Notes: generated by a model not told the origin, from the sequence alone. 64,000 nt of DNA from Pseudomonadota bacterium (GCA_023424095.1 JAFAEG010000018.1:46957-110956); one strand, 5' to 3'; counted from the first letter of the stretch, positions 1-8,255 are shown. Made by a program: numbers and translations.

Positions 1-196
1 ATTGTGTGAGGACGGCGGCCAGCAGCGCGCGCTTGTCGGTGAAATAGCGATAGAGCAAACCGTCCGAAACACCGGCGCGGCGCGCGATTCCGGCGATGCT
101 GGTGGCCTCATAGCCATGTTCGGCAAAGGCTTGGCGCGCCGCCGCGACCAGCGCCTTGCGGCGATCGTTCAGGCGCGCCTGGCTCAGCCGCGGCAT
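1..196 (-). CDS. TetR/AcrR-family transcriptional regulator, 5' part only (runs off the left edge)
   Basis: The reverse strand reads MPRLSQARLNDRRKALVAAA and continues through a classic TetR helix-turn-helix (GYEATSIAGIARRAGVSDGL, then LYRYFTDKRALL). About 65 codons are inside the window; the ligand-binding domain lies outside. The ATG at 196-194 is followed by the conserved domain without gap, so the start is good. It is divergent from the acyl-CoA dehydrogenase at 316 and faces a palindrome at 239-261 that recurs at 7407-7421, so it is the natural candidate for the repressor of the whole acyl-CoA cluster. That role is inference; the fold assignment is seen directly. Confidence 0.85.
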   Translation of the reverse strand, partial: MPRLSQARLNDRRKALVAAARQAFAEHGYEATSIAGIARRAGVSDGLLYRYFTDKRALLAAVLTQ

Positions 197-238
197 CCGC
201 CCGCCCCTCCAACAAAGCTATTGGTTCCACGCCCCATG

Positions 239-273
239 TCATTTAAATGAACGTAATTCATTTTAACGTCAAC
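239..273. promoter_or_regulatory. Palindromic operator between tetR and acyl-CoA dehydrogenase (copy 1)
   Basis: TCATTTAAATGA (239-250) is a perfect 12-bp palindrome, and it overlaps ATGAA-CGTAA-TTCAT (247-261), a perfect 5-bp inverted repeat. On the reverse strand a TTGACG (272-267) precedes the repeat like a -35 box. The stretch 247-273 matches 7407-7433 closely (ATTCATTTT and GTCAA are identical in both). Likely a TetR binding site that controls both flanking genes. Confidence 0.6.
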
Positions 274-315
274 GGCCGGATTCGCCGTTTGGGCATGGCA
301 AGGGGTGGAAGCAGC

Positions 316-1515
316 ATGACCGGGGATTTTCAGAGCAACCACGGATTCCCGGCCTTCGGCCTGAGCCCCGATCAGCAGGAGGTGCTCGACACCGCGGACG
401 CGTTCGCACGGGAGGTCTTCCATCCCCTCGCACCACGCATGGACGAGGAGGAATGGTGGCCCGAACAGACGATGCCGGAACTGGCGCGGATGGGCTTCTT
501 GGGCGTTACCGTACCGTCCGAATATGGCGGGGTGGGCAGCGACCTGTTCACCTCGGGCCTGATCATGCAAGCGCTCGGCCGCTGGAACCACGCCACCGCG
601 CTCAGCTATGCGGCGCATGAGAATCTTTGCGTCAACAACATCCTGCGCAATGCCGGCGACGAGCTGAAACGGCGCTATCTTCCTGGACTGTGCGACGGCA
701 GCCTGATCGGCGCCCTCGGCCTTACCGAGCCCGGGGCGGGCTCCGACGCGCTGGGATCGATGGCGACGACGGCGCGCCGCGAGGGCGACCATTATCTGCT
801 CAACGGCCGCAAGCTCTACATCACCAACGGTCCCGTCGCCGATGTGGTGCTGGTCTATGCCAAGACGGACAAGGTGGCGGGCAACAAGGGCATATCGGCC
901 TTTGTCGTCGACACCACCTCTCCCGGTTTCAAGGTGGCGCAGAAGCTGGACAAGATGGGGTTTCGCGGTTCGACCACGGCCGAACTGGTCCTCGACGATT
1001 GCGTCGTCCCCGCCGCGAATCTGGTCGGCGAGGAGAATAAGGGCGTCGGCATCGTGATGAGCGGGCTCGATCTCGAACGCGCCACGATCGCCATGATCAA
1101 CATCGGCATGGCCGAGCGCGCGCTCGAGCTCGCGATCGATTATGCCCGCACCCGGCAACAATTCGGCCAGCCGATCGGCGCGTTCCAGATGGTGCAGGCC
1201 AAGCTCGCCGAAATGTATGTCGGCATCGAGACCGCGAAGACCTTCGCCTATCGTGCGCTGGCCGCCTGCAACGATGTGGACGAGGCCGCGGCTGGGCGGG
1301 GCGAGATCCACAAATTGACCGCCGCCTCCATCCTCTATGCGGCGGAGATGTGCACGCGCGTGGTCTCCGATGCGGTCCAGATCCACGGCGGCCTGGGCTA
1401 CATGCGCGAGGCGGAGATCAACCGTCTCTATCGCGCCGCCAAGCTGTTGGAGATTGGCGCGGGCACGACCGAGGTCCGCAAGATGATCATCGCCGGGGAA
1501 TTGCTGGCGGCGTGA
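316..1515 (+). CDS. Acyl-CoA dehydrogenase, isovaleryl-CoA dehydrogenase-like
   Basis: A 399-residue FAD-dependent acyl-CoA dehydrogenase, oxidising an acyl-CoA to the trans-2-enoyl-CoA and passing electrons to ETF. It has the signature ALGLTEPGAGSDA, the flavin motif LYITNGPVADVVLVYAKTD and the C-terminal helix bundle. The C-terminal position that carries the catalytic Glu in medium-chain enzymes reads IGAGTTEV, while GLDLER is present; this is the isovaleryl-CoA dehydrogenase arrangement with Glu in the GLDLER helix. The frame is open from 247, but those codons are the operator; the ATG at 316 is preceded by AGGGG (301-305). Substrate is inferred as a branched or short acyl-CoA. Confidence 0.87.
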   Translation: MTGDFQSNHGFPAFGLSPDQQEVLDTADAFAREVFHPLAPRMDEEEWWPEQTMPELARMGFLGVTVPSEYGGVGSDLFTSGLIMQALGRWNHATALSYAAHENLCVNNILRNAGDELKRRYLPGLCDGSLIGALGLTEPGAGSDALGSMATTARREGDHYLLNGRKLYITNGPVADVVLVYAKTDKVAGNKGISAFVVDTTSPGFKVAQKLDKMGFRGSTTAELVLDDCVVPAANLVGEENKGVGIVMSGLDLERATIAMINIGMAERALELAIDYARTRQQFGQPIGAFQMVQAKLAEMYVGIETAKTFAYRALAACNDVDEAAAGRGEIHKLTAASILYAAEMCTRVVSDAVQIHGGLGYMREAEINRLYRAAKLLEIGAGTTEVRKMIIAGELLAA

Positions 1516-1524
1516 CGGCCGCGC

Positions 1525-2667
1525 TCAAATCGAGCGCGCCACCACCAGTTTCATGATCTCGCTGGTGCCGCCATAGATGCGCTGCACCCGCGCGTCGCGC
1601 CACAGCCGTGCGATCGGATATTCGTTCATGTAACCGGCGCCGCCGTGGAGCTGCAGGCAGGCATCGACGATCTCCCACTGGGTCTCGCTGTGCCACAGCT
1701 TGCCCGCCGCCGCTTCATATTGATCATATTTGCCGGCCAGATGTCGCTTCAGCGCCCAGTCGAGATGCCCCCAGCCGATCTGGAGCTTCGCCTTGATCTC
1801 GGCGAGTGTGAACTGGGTGTTCTGAAAATCGAACACGCTCTTGCCGAACGCCTTGCGTTCCCGGACGAACTTCACCGTTTCGTCAAAGGCGCGCTGGGCG
1901 GCCGCCTGCGCGCCGATCACGACGGACAGCCGCTCCTGCGGCAGCTGATTCATCAGATAAGCGAAGCCGCTCCCTTCCTCGCCGATGCAATTGGTGATCG
2001 GCACCCGCACGTCTTCGAAGAACAATTCGGAGGTATCGGCTGAATGCTGCCCGATCTTGTCGAGGTTGCGTCCGCGCGAAAACCCCTCGCGATCCGTCTC
2101 GACGATGATCAGGCTGATGCCCTTGTGGCCCGCACCCGGATCGGTCTTGGCGACGACGATGACGAAGTCGGCAAGCTGACCATTGGTGATGTAGGTCTTG
2201 GAGCCGTTCACGACGTAATGGTTGCCGTCGCGCCGGCCGGTCGTGCGGATGCCCTGCAGATCGGAGCCGGCGCCTGGTTCGGTCATCGCGATGGCGCCAA
2301 TCTTGTCGCCCGCGACCATCTGCGGGAGCCAGTGGCGCTTCAGATCTTCCGAGGCATAATGGAGAATGTAGTCGGTCGCGATGTCGGTGTGCAGCGGCAG
2401 GCTCGCGGTCGAGCCGGAATACCACAATTCCTCATCGACGATCGCCGCGTAGGAGAAATCCAGGCCCGGTCCGCCATATTGCTCCGGCACTTGCGGCGAC
2501 AGCAAGCCATTGTCGCCGCATGTCTTCCAGAAGGACCGGTCGACGATGCCGGCTTCCTCCCAGCGATCAAGGTGGGGATAAAGCTCGCGTTCGAACAGGC
2601 GGCGGACGCTTGTCCGGAACAGGGCATGATCCTCGCCATAGCAAGCGCGGTCTTCGGTCGGCAGCAC
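1525..2667 (-). CDS. Acyl-CoA dehydrogenase, long-chain (LCAD)-like
   Basis: A 380-residue acyl-CoA dehydrogenase. Motifs: IGAIAMTEPGAGSDLQGI, TYITNGQLADFVIVVAKTD, and LPQERLSVVIGAQ, where the Glu of PQER is at the catalytic position used by long-chain enzymes; the C-terminal motif is IYGGTSEIMK, which lacks the medium-chain Glu, as in LCAD. The start is taken as GTG at 2667 because AAGGAG lies nine bases upstream and the preceding crotonase gene stops at 2684; the longer frame from 2748 would overlap that gene. It is the last gene of the leftward operon that begins at 7370. It converges on the 316 gene with nine bases between stops. Confidence 0.87.
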   Translation of the reverse strand: MLPTEDRACYGEDHALFRTSVRRLFERELYPHLDRWEEAGIVDRSFWKTCGDNGLLSPQVPEQYGGPGLDFSYAAIVDEELWYSGSTASLPLHTDIATDYILHYASEDLKRHWLPQMVAGDKIGAIAMTEPGAGSDLQGIRTTGRRDGNHYVVNGSKTYITNGQLADFVIVVAKTDPGAGHKGISLIIVETDREGFSRGRNLDKIGQHSADTSELFFEDVRVPITNCIGEEGSGFAYLMNQLPQERLSVVIGAQAAAQRAFDETVKFVRERKAFGKSVFDFQNTQFTLAEIKAKLQIGWGHLDWALKRHLAGKYDQYEAAAGKLWHSETQWEIVDACLQLHGGAGYMNEYPIARLWRDARVQRIYGGTSEIMKLVVARSI

Positions 2668-2683
2668 GATCCTCTTCTCCTTC

Positions 2684-3451
2684 TTATTCGCCCCGCCAGA
2701 CGGGCCTGCGCTTCTCGGCGAAGGCGCGGGGGCCTTCCTGCGCATCATTGCTGCGATAGGCCCGCTCGAAAGCGGTGCGGGCCGCGCGCAGAGCAGGGGT
2801 GAGGCCCATTTCGGTGGCCAGCCGCACCGTTTCTTTGGCGGCGGCGACCGACAAAGGCGCGCAGGCGATGATTTCTTGGGCCAGCGCCACTGAGGCGTCG
2901 ATCAGCTCGGCCTGGGGCACGACCCGGTTGACCAGGCCGATCTCGTAGGCGCGCGCCGCGTCGATCGGGCGGCCAGTCAGCAATATCTCCATCATGATCC
3001 GTTGCGGGATCATGTTGATCAGCGGCGCCGCCCAAGGCGCACCACGGCCGACTTTCGATTCGGTGATCGCGAAGCGGGCATGGTCAGCGGCGACGCACAG
3101 GTCGCAGGATTGGGCGAGCAGCCATCCACCGGCGAAGGCGACGCCGTTGATGGCGGCGATGCTGGGCTTGGTCAGCTCGACGGTGTCGCCGGGGATCGGG
3201 AACATGCCGCGCGGTGGGACGGCGAGCTGCAATTGCGCCATCTCCTTTAAGTCGCCGCCGGCGCAAAAGGCTTGGTCGCCCGAGCCGGTTAGGATGGCGA
3301 CGCGCAGCGCAGGGTCGTCCTCGAACCGCGCCCATGCCGCGAACAGCCCCTCGCGCACGCTCTTGCCGAGCGCGTTACGCGCGTCCGGCCGGTTGATAGT
3401 GATCAACGCGATGCCGTCTTCGCGCGCTTCGAACAGAACATCGTTGTTCAT
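2684..3451 (-). CDS. Enoyl-CoA hydratase/isomerase family protein (crotonase)
   Basis: A 255-residue crotonase-fold protein: oxyanion-hole motif AFCAGGDLKEM and the second loop AAINGVAFAGGWLLAQSCDL. The usual first catalytic Glu of hydratases (GGGxELA) is Leu here (GGWLLAQ), while a Glu is kept further on (FAITESKVG). Plain hydratase activity is therefore uncertain; isomerase or another crotonase reaction is possible. The ATG overlaps the stop of the CoA transferase upstream (TGATG at 3453-3449), which indicates translational coupling in the acyl-CoA operon. Confidence 0.82.
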   Translation of the reverse strand: MNNDVLFEAREDGIALITINRPDARNALGKSVREGLFAAWARFEDDPALRVAILTGSGDQAFCAGGDLKEMAQLQLAVPPRGMFPIPGDTVELTKPSIAAINGVAFAGGWLLAQSCDLCVAADHARFAITESKVGRGAPWAAPLINMIPQRIMMEILLTGRPIDAARAYEIGLVNRVVPQAELIDASVALAQEIIACAPLSVAAAKETVRLATEMGLTPALRAARTAFERAYRSNDAQEGPRAFAEKRRPVWRGE

Positions 3452-4725
3452 CAGAATCCCCGCTTCAGCATGGCGTGCGCCCCGCGTTCCAGTTCCTCGC
3501 GGAATGACGGCGCGGCGATGGCGATCATCCGCCGGACGCGCTCGCGGACGCCCTGACCCTTGAGCTCGGCGGCCCCATATTCGGTGACGATCAGGTCGGC
3601 TTCGGTCCGGGCGGTGGTGACCGGGCCTGACAGGGACAGCACGATCCGGCTGGCGCTGCCGCCCTTGGCCGTGGCGGGCAAGGCGATGATCGCGCGGCCG
3701 CCGGACGATCGGGCGCCGGCGCGAACATAATCGACCTGGCCACCAGTCGCGCCGAGATAGCGAGCGCCGGTCTGCTCGGCATTGATCTGACCGGTCAGAT
3801 CGACCTCGATCGCACTGTTCACCGATACGAGATTCGGGATGGCCGCCAGCACCGCCTCGCCATGGGTCGTATCGGAACTGCGCAGGCCGAAGGCGGGGTT
3901 GCGGTCGGCGAAAGCATAGAGGTCGGGGCTGCCGATCAGCGCGCCGGTGATGGTCACCCCGCAGTCGCTTGGCTTCATGCTGTTGTCGACCGCGCCGCTC
4001 CTCATCAGCTCACCGATGCCATCCCCGATCATCCCCGAATGGACGCCAAGACGGCGGCGATCGCCGAGCAGGCGCGCGATCGCCTCGGGCACCGCGCCGA
4101 TCCCCATCTGCAGCACGGCGCCATCCTCGATGTAGGCGCTGGCGTGAGCGGCGATGGCCTGTTCGGTCTCGTTCGGCTCGCCGGAGGCGACGCTTATGGG
4201 CGGGCGCGAGGTTTCAACAAAGACATCCAGTTCGCTTGGCGAGACCATCCGGTCACCGGCGATCCAAGGTATTTGATCATTCACCTCGCCGATCACGATA
4301 CGGGCGGTGTCGATCATCGCCCCGACATAATCGCCGATCAGGCCCAGACTGTGCCGACCGTCCGGCCCCGGCGGGCTCAATTGCGCCAGCGCCACGTCGC
4401 AGCGGATCGCGCCGCTCTTCAGATGCGCGCCGATCTGGCCGACATGGGTTGGAATGACATCTAGCACGCCCGCAGCGGCCAGGCGCGCCAGCGTGCCGAT
4501 CGCACCCATGGACGAGAAAGCGATATGATCGGCATGGTCTGGCGCCAGCGTTTCTGAAAAGGCGCTGCCGACGAAGGCGGAGACGCCGCCGAGATCCGCC
4601 CGCTGCGCCACCAAGGCTTCAGTCAGGGTTGTCGGCTCGCCGCAGGCCTGGCCCCAAACGATGCCGTCGCCCGGACGGATCCAGCGCGCCAGATCGAGCG
4701 TCTCGACCGCGATGCTTTGGTTCAT
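3451..4725 (-). CDS. Acetyl-CoA hydrolase/transferase family protein (family I CoA transferase)
   Basis: A 424-residue protein of the acetyl-CoA hydrolase/4-hydroxybutyrate CoA-transferase family, which moves CoA between carboxylic acids. Seen: GDGIVWGQACGEP near the start, GIGAVPEAIARLL, HSGMIGDG, and VNSAIEVDLTGQINAE, where the Glu of the last block is the expected nucleophile that forms the glutamyl-CoA intermediate. The C-terminus has IVTEYGAAELKGQ, typical of the family. The start is set at ATG 4725, which forms an ATGA overlap with the SDR stop; the open frame extends to 4782 but those codons lie inside the SDR gene. It may activate or recycle the acid product of the pathway. Confidence 0.85.
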   Translation of the reverse strand: MNQSIAVETLDLARWIRPGDGIVWGQACGEPTTLTEALVAQRADLGGVSAFVGSAFSETLAPDHADHIAFSSMGAIGTLARLAAAGVLDVIPTHVGQIGAHLKSGAIRCDVALAQLSPPGPDGRHSLGLIGDYVGAMIDTARIVIGEVNDQIPWIAGDRMVSPSELDVFVETSRPPISVASGEPNETEQAIAAHASAYIEDGAVLQMGIGAVPEAIARLLGDRRRLGVHSGMIGDGIGELMRSGAVDNSMKPSDCGVTITGALIGSPDLYAFADRNPAFGLRSSDTTHGEAVLAAIPNLVSVNSAIEVDLTGQINAEQTGARYLGATGGQVDYVRAGARSSGGRAIIALPATAKGGSASRIVLSLSGPVTTARTEADLIVTEYGAAELKGQGVRERVRRMIAIAAPSFREELERGAHAMLKRGF

Positions 4726-5585
4726 CGCGGTCCCGCAGGATCGAAATAATCGGGGCGCGGGATGGTCCACTGGTCGCCCCACAATTGATGGCCGCCATCG
4801 ACCGTGACCACTTCCCCCGTCATGAAGCGGCTCGTCGGCCCCGCGAGGAACAGGATCGCGTTCACCGGATCCTCGACCTCACCCATCCGCCGCATCGCAT
4901 TGGCGTCGGGGAAGCGTGCGCGCGCTTCTTCGGGATAGACGTTCATCCCTTCGGTCGAGATCACGCCCGGCGCGACGCAATTGATCCGGATGTCAAGCGG
5001 CGCCCACTCGACCGCGACGGTCTTCGACAGATAGATCACGCCGGCCCGCGCTGCGCAGGTGTGGGCGACGCCGGGCATGCCGCGCGTGATCTGCGCCACG
5101 ACATTGACGATCACGCCGGGGGCGGCGGCGTCCCGCCAACGCCGCGCCGCCGCCTGCATCATGTGCCAGGTGCCGTTGAGATTGGTGTCGATGACGGCGC
5201 TCCAGCCCTTCACCGAAAAATCGATCGCGGCCTGCGGGAATTGCCCGCCGGCATTGTTGACCAGAATGTCGAGCCGCCCGAACCGTTCGTAAATGGCATC
5301 GAACAGACCGGCGACCGCATCCGGATCGCGGATCGAAACAGGGTGGATCAGCCGGTCGCAGCCGTAGCGGACGAGGGCCGCATCGGTGGCCGCAAGCTTT
5401 TCGGCATTGCGCCCGCACAGGACCAGCTTTGCGCCGAGCCGCGCGAAGGCATGGGCGGTGGCTCGGCCGATCCCCGATCCGGCGCCGGAGACCAGAACGA
5501 CCTTCCCGGCGAACAGGCCCTCCGCGAAAGCCAGCGGAAGCGTGGCCAGCTCCTCGTCGGTGCGCCCGTAGCTCTGCTCGCTCAT
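4722..5585 (-). CDS. Short-chain dehydrogenase/reductase, 2,4-dienoyl-CoA-reductase-like, without the YxxxK pair
   Basis: A 287-residue Rossmann-fold SDR with GAGSGIG (residues 34-40) and NNAG (110-113). Where most SDRs have YxxxK, this one reads HTCAARAGV: Tyr is Thr176 and Lys is Arg180, and the usual catalytic Ser region reads VNVVAQITRG. The nearby AVEWAPLDIRINCVAPGVIS and TEGM blocks resemble peroxisomal 2,4-dienoyl-CoA reductases, which also lack the Tyr but normally keep the Lys. Bases 5030-5070 were re-read and the substitutions are real in this sequence. It sits between CoA transferase and lyase with ATGA overlaps on both sides. Likely an enoyl- or dienoyl-CoA reductase, or a divergent enzyme. 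Confidence 0.8.
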   Translation of the reverse strand: MSEQSYGRTDEELATLPLAFAEGLFAGKVVLVSGAGSGIGRATAHAFARLGAKLVLCGRNAEKLAATDAALVRYGCDRLIHPVSIRDPDAVAGLFDAIYERFGRLDILVNNAGGQFPQAAIDFSVKGWSAVIDTNLNGTWHMMQAAARRWRDAAAPGVIVNVVAQITRGMPGVAHTCAARAGVIYLSKTVAVEWAPLDIRINCVAPGVISTEGMNVYPEEARARFPDANAMRRMGEVEDPVNAILFLAGPTSRFMTGEVVTVDGGHQLWGDQWTIPRPDYFDPAGPR

Positions 5586-6463
5586 CGGCCTACCCGTTCC
5601 AGCAAGGCCGCGGCGCGCACCAGATGCGGCCGGTCCAGCATTTCGCCATCGAGTGCAAGCGTGCCCGCCTGCGGTGCGGCGTCGAACAGAGCCACAATTC
5701 GCGCGGCGCGAGCGATTTCCTCTTCGCTCGGTGCGAAGGCGCGGTTGATCGTTTCGACCTGATCCGGGTGAATCGCGATCATACCGGTAAAGCCGGCCCG
5801 CCGCGCCGCGCCGGCGATTTGCTCAAGCCCGGCGGGATCGCGGAAGTCGCCATGCATCGTTTCGATCGCGCTGACTCCAGCGGCGGCCGCGCCGGTCAGG
5901 CACAGGCTTCGCGCCAATTGGTAAGTGAAGTCATATTCGCCCGCGGAATCGCGATTGTGGGTCGCGCCGATCGCGGTGGCGATGTCTTCCGCGCCCCAGG
6001 TCAACGCGGAGAGACGCGGCGTGCCGGCATAGCCGCCGATCGCGAACATCGCGGCCGGGGTCTCGGTCGCCACCACCATCGTGCGGATCGTTTCGAGCGC
6101 CAGTCCGGCGGCGGCCTCAAGCGCGCTCAGATAATGGTGGAGCCGAAGCGCCTCTTCCGGCCCAGCCTTGGGCAACAAGATCCCGTCCGGCCGCCCGGGG
6201 ACGATCGCCGCGAGATCGAGCAGTGCGTCGCGTGTCGCCAGCGGATTGATCCGCACCCACAGCGGCGTCGGGCGGTCACGCTCGCCGAGCCGCGCCGCGA
6301 CCATCTCACGCGCGGCCGGCTTGGCGGGAGGCGCGACCGCGTCCTCCAGGTCGAGGATCACGAGGTCGGCATCGCTCGCGCAGGCCTTTTCCATCTTCCG
6401 TGCGCTGTCGCCCGGCGCGAACAGCAGCGAGCGGGCGGTGAGCCTAGAAAGCGACACGATCAC
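5582..6463 (-). CDS. HpcH/HpaI aldolase/citrate lyase family protein (CitE-like CoA-ester lyase)
   Basis: About 293 residues. RSLLFAPGDSARKMEKA is the usual N-terminal block, ILDLEDAV carries the acidic metal ligands (around residues 38-41), WVRIN carries the active-site Arg, and TETPAAMFA the conserved Glu. Family members cleave or form malyl-, citramalyl- or HMG-CoA-type esters. Two GTG codons (6463, 6457) are possible starts; both lie just inside the end of the upstream gene (stop at 6444). The ORF extends to 6652, but that part is out-of-frame sequence of the upstream gene. The stop overlaps the SDR start (ATGA). Confidence 0.82.
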   Translation of the reverse strand: MIVSLSRLTARSLLFAPGDSARKMEKACASDADLVILDLEDAVAPPAKPAAREMVAARLGERDRPTPLWVRINPLATRDALLDLAAIVPGRPDGILLPKAGPEEALRLHHYLSALEAAAGLALETIRTMVVATETPAAMFAIGGYAGTPRLSALTWGAEDIATAIGATHNRDSAGEYDFTYQLARSLCLTGAAAAGVSAIETMHGDFRDPAGLEQIAGAARRAGFTGMIAIHPDQVETINRAFAPSEEEIARAARIVALFDAAPQAGTLALDGEMLDRPHLVRAAALLERVGR

Positions 6464-7370
6464 CGCCTTTGAGTGACAGGATTTCCCTGGCTTCGTCCGG
6501 TGTCGCGACTTCGTGGCCCAGCCCTTCGATGATCTTGCGGACCTGGAGCACCTGCTCCGCGTTGCTCCGCGCGAGCTGGCCCTTGCTAAGCCACAGGCTG
6601 TCTTCCAGCCCGACACGGACATGACCGCCCATCGCGGCCGCCATCGCCGCAACCTTCATCTGCGCGGCGCCCGCGCCCAGCACCGACCAACGATATTTGT
6701 CGCCGAACAGCCGGTCCGCGGTCCGCTTCATGTGCATCACGTCGTCGGGATGCGGGCCGATGCCGCCGAGCAGGCCGAACACCGTCTGGATGAACAAGGG
6801 TGCCTGGACGAGCCCTTCGGTCCAGAAATAGTGGAGATTGTAGAGGTGGCTCGTGTCGTAGCACTCGAACTCGTAGCGTGTGCGCGTCTCGTTCAGCGTT
6901 TCGAGCGCGTAGCGTATGTCCTTGAAGCTGTTGCGGAAGACGAGGTCGTGGGAGCCCTCCAGCATCGCTGGCTCCCACTCGTGCTTGAAGTGCTTGTAGC
7001 GCTTCAGCATGGGGAACAGGCCGAAGTTCATCGACCCCATGTTGAGGCTCGCGACTTCGGGCTTCCACACCGCCGCCGGCCGCACCCGTTCCTCCACGCT
7101 CATATAGGGCGAACCGCCCGTGGTGAGGTTCACCACCACATCCGATCTTTGCTTGATGACGCGCAGGAATGGCTCGAACGCTTCCGGCGACTGGTCGGGC
7201 CGCCCATCGAGCGGATTGCGTGCATGCAGGTGGACGATCGCCGCGCCCGCCTCCGCCGCGCCCAGCGCCGCGTCCGCGATCTCCTCCGCCGTGACCGGCA
7301 GGTGCGGCGACATGCTCGGCGTGTGGATCGACCCCGTCACCGCACAGCTGATGATGACCTTGGACCGCAC
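6444..7370 (-). CDS. Beta-keto acid cleavage enzyme (BKACE, DUF849)
   Basis: About 308 residues of the BKACE family, which condense a beta-keto acid with acetyl-CoA and release acetoacetate and a new acyl-CoA. The zinc-binding HxH is at residues 47-49 in AAIVHLHARNP, close to the position known for the 3-keto-5-aminohexanoate enzyme, and VGLEDSLWLSKGQLA carries the later Glu ligand. TGGSPYMSVEERV and FGLLGGIGPHPDDV are also typical. Start GTG at 7370 has AAGAGGG upstream; the longer frame to 7880 is antisense to the next gene. It is the first gene of the leftward operon, directly behind the 7404-7433 promoter/operator. Confidence 0.85.
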   Translation of the reverse strand: MRSKVIISCAVTGSIHTPSMSPHLPVTAEEIADAALGAAEAGAAIVHLHARNPLDGRPDQSPEAFEPFLRVIKQRSDVVVNLTTGGSPYMSVEERVRPAAVWKPEVASLNMGSMNFGLFPMLKRYKHFKHEWEPAMLEGSHDLVFRNSFKDIRYALETLNETRTRYEFECYDTSHLYNLHYFWTEGLVQAPLFIQTVFGLLGGIGPHPDDVMHMKRTADRLFGDKYRWSVLGAGAAQMKVAAMAAAMGGHVRVGLEDSLWLSKGQLARSNAEQVLQVRKIIEGLGHEVATPDEAREILSLKGGDRVAF

Positions 7371-7403
7371 GTCGCACCCTCTTGAAGGATCATATCTCGA
7401 CCT

Positions 7404-7433
7404 ATAGTGAATGGCATTCATTTTTGTGTCAAT
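7404..7433. promoter_or_regulatory. Divergent promoter with operator (copy 2), repeat of the 239-273 site
   Basis: TGAAT-GGC-ATTCA (7408-7420) is a perfect inverted repeat. On the reverse strand TTGACA (7432-7427) is a consensus -35 box followed after 17 bases by CACTAT (7409-7404), a weak -10, so a repressor bound here would sit inside the leftward promoter. The 27 bases 7407-7433 match 247-273 at most positions. It lies between the BKACE gene and the rightward crotonase. Confidence 0.6.
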
Positions 7434-7454
7434 GCCACGGGAGCGTGTTGGAAG

Positions 7455-8255
7455 ATGGCTGAGAGACACCTTCTCGCCGAGGTCAGCGACGGGATCGGCA
7501 CGATGATCCTCAATCGCCCGGCGTCGCTCAATGCGCTTTCCGACGAGATGGTCGAGGGCATGATCCATTGGTGCGGGCGGTTTGAAGCGGACCCGTCTGT
7601 ACGCTGCGTTGTGCTGAAGGGCGCGGGCGAACATTTCCTGTCCGGCGGGGACATCAAGGAATTCCGTCGCCAGCTGCTGGAGGAGCGCGGCGCCCATCTG
7701 GCGGGCATCGAGCGGCGGGTGGTGGACGGCCATCTCGCGATCGCGAGAATGCGGCGAATGGGGAAGCCGGTCCTTGCCGTCCTGCAAGGCGCGGTGGCGG
7801 GCTACGGGATCGGCCTCATGCTGGCCGCCGACCTCGCCATCGCGGCCGACAACAGCTTTTTCACCATGGCCTATCGCCATATCGGTCTTAGCTCCGACGC
7901 AGGCGCAACCTATTTCCTGCCGCGTGTGATCGGGGAGCGCCGCGCGCTGGAGCTGGCCTTGCTTGGAGACCGCTTCGATGCCGCGCGGGCGCTTGATCTC
8001 GGTTTGGTCAACTGGGTCGTTCCCAGCGCAGAGTTGGAGAGCGAAACGGATCGCATCGCTCGCCGCCTTGCCGATGGTCCGACGGCCGCGCTAGGTGAGG
8101 CCAAGCGGCTGCTGCGCAATTCACTCGACACCAGTTGGGATGCCCAGTCTGCCGACGAGGCCGAAAGCATCGCGCGATTGATGGCGACGAATGACCATCT
8201 GGAAGGACTCGACGCGTTTACCGAACGCCGTCCGCCGCGCTTCTCCGGCAGCTAA
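7455..8255 (+). CDS. Enoyl-CoA hydratase/isomerase family protein (isomerase-like crotonase)
   Basis: A 266-residue crotonase. FLSGGDIKEF forms the oxyanion hole and GAVAGYGIGLMLAADLAIA the second loop. Both classical hydratase glutamates are replaced (GIGLMLA; YRHIGLSSDAG), and the Asp in GLSSDAGATYFLPR is placed as in PaaG/enoyl-CoA isomerases, so delta-3/delta-2 enoyl-CoA isomerisation is more likely than hydration. The frame is open from 7407, but the first 16 codons are the operator; ATG 7455 is preceded by GGGAG (7439-7443). It is expressed away from the leftward operon from the shared control region and most likely belongs to the same regulon. Confidence 0.82.
   Translation: MAERHLLAEVSDGIGTMILNRPASLNALSDEMVEGMIHWCGRFEADPSVRCVVLKGAGEHFLSGGDIKEFRRQLLEERGAHLAGIERRVVDGHLAIARMRRMGKPVLAVLQGAVAGYGIGLMLAADLAIAADNSFFTMAYRHIGLSSDAGATYFLPRVIGERRALELALLGDRFDAARALDLGLVNWVVPSAELESETDRIARRLADGPTAALGEAKRLLRNSLDTSWDAQSADEAESIARLMATNDHLEGLDAFTERRPPRFSGS

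Noticed and set aside
184..1386. 400-codon reverse frame opposite the first acyl-CoA dehydrogenase
   Set aside because: Fully overlaps a gene with clear family motifs and the TetR start; no motifs of its own.
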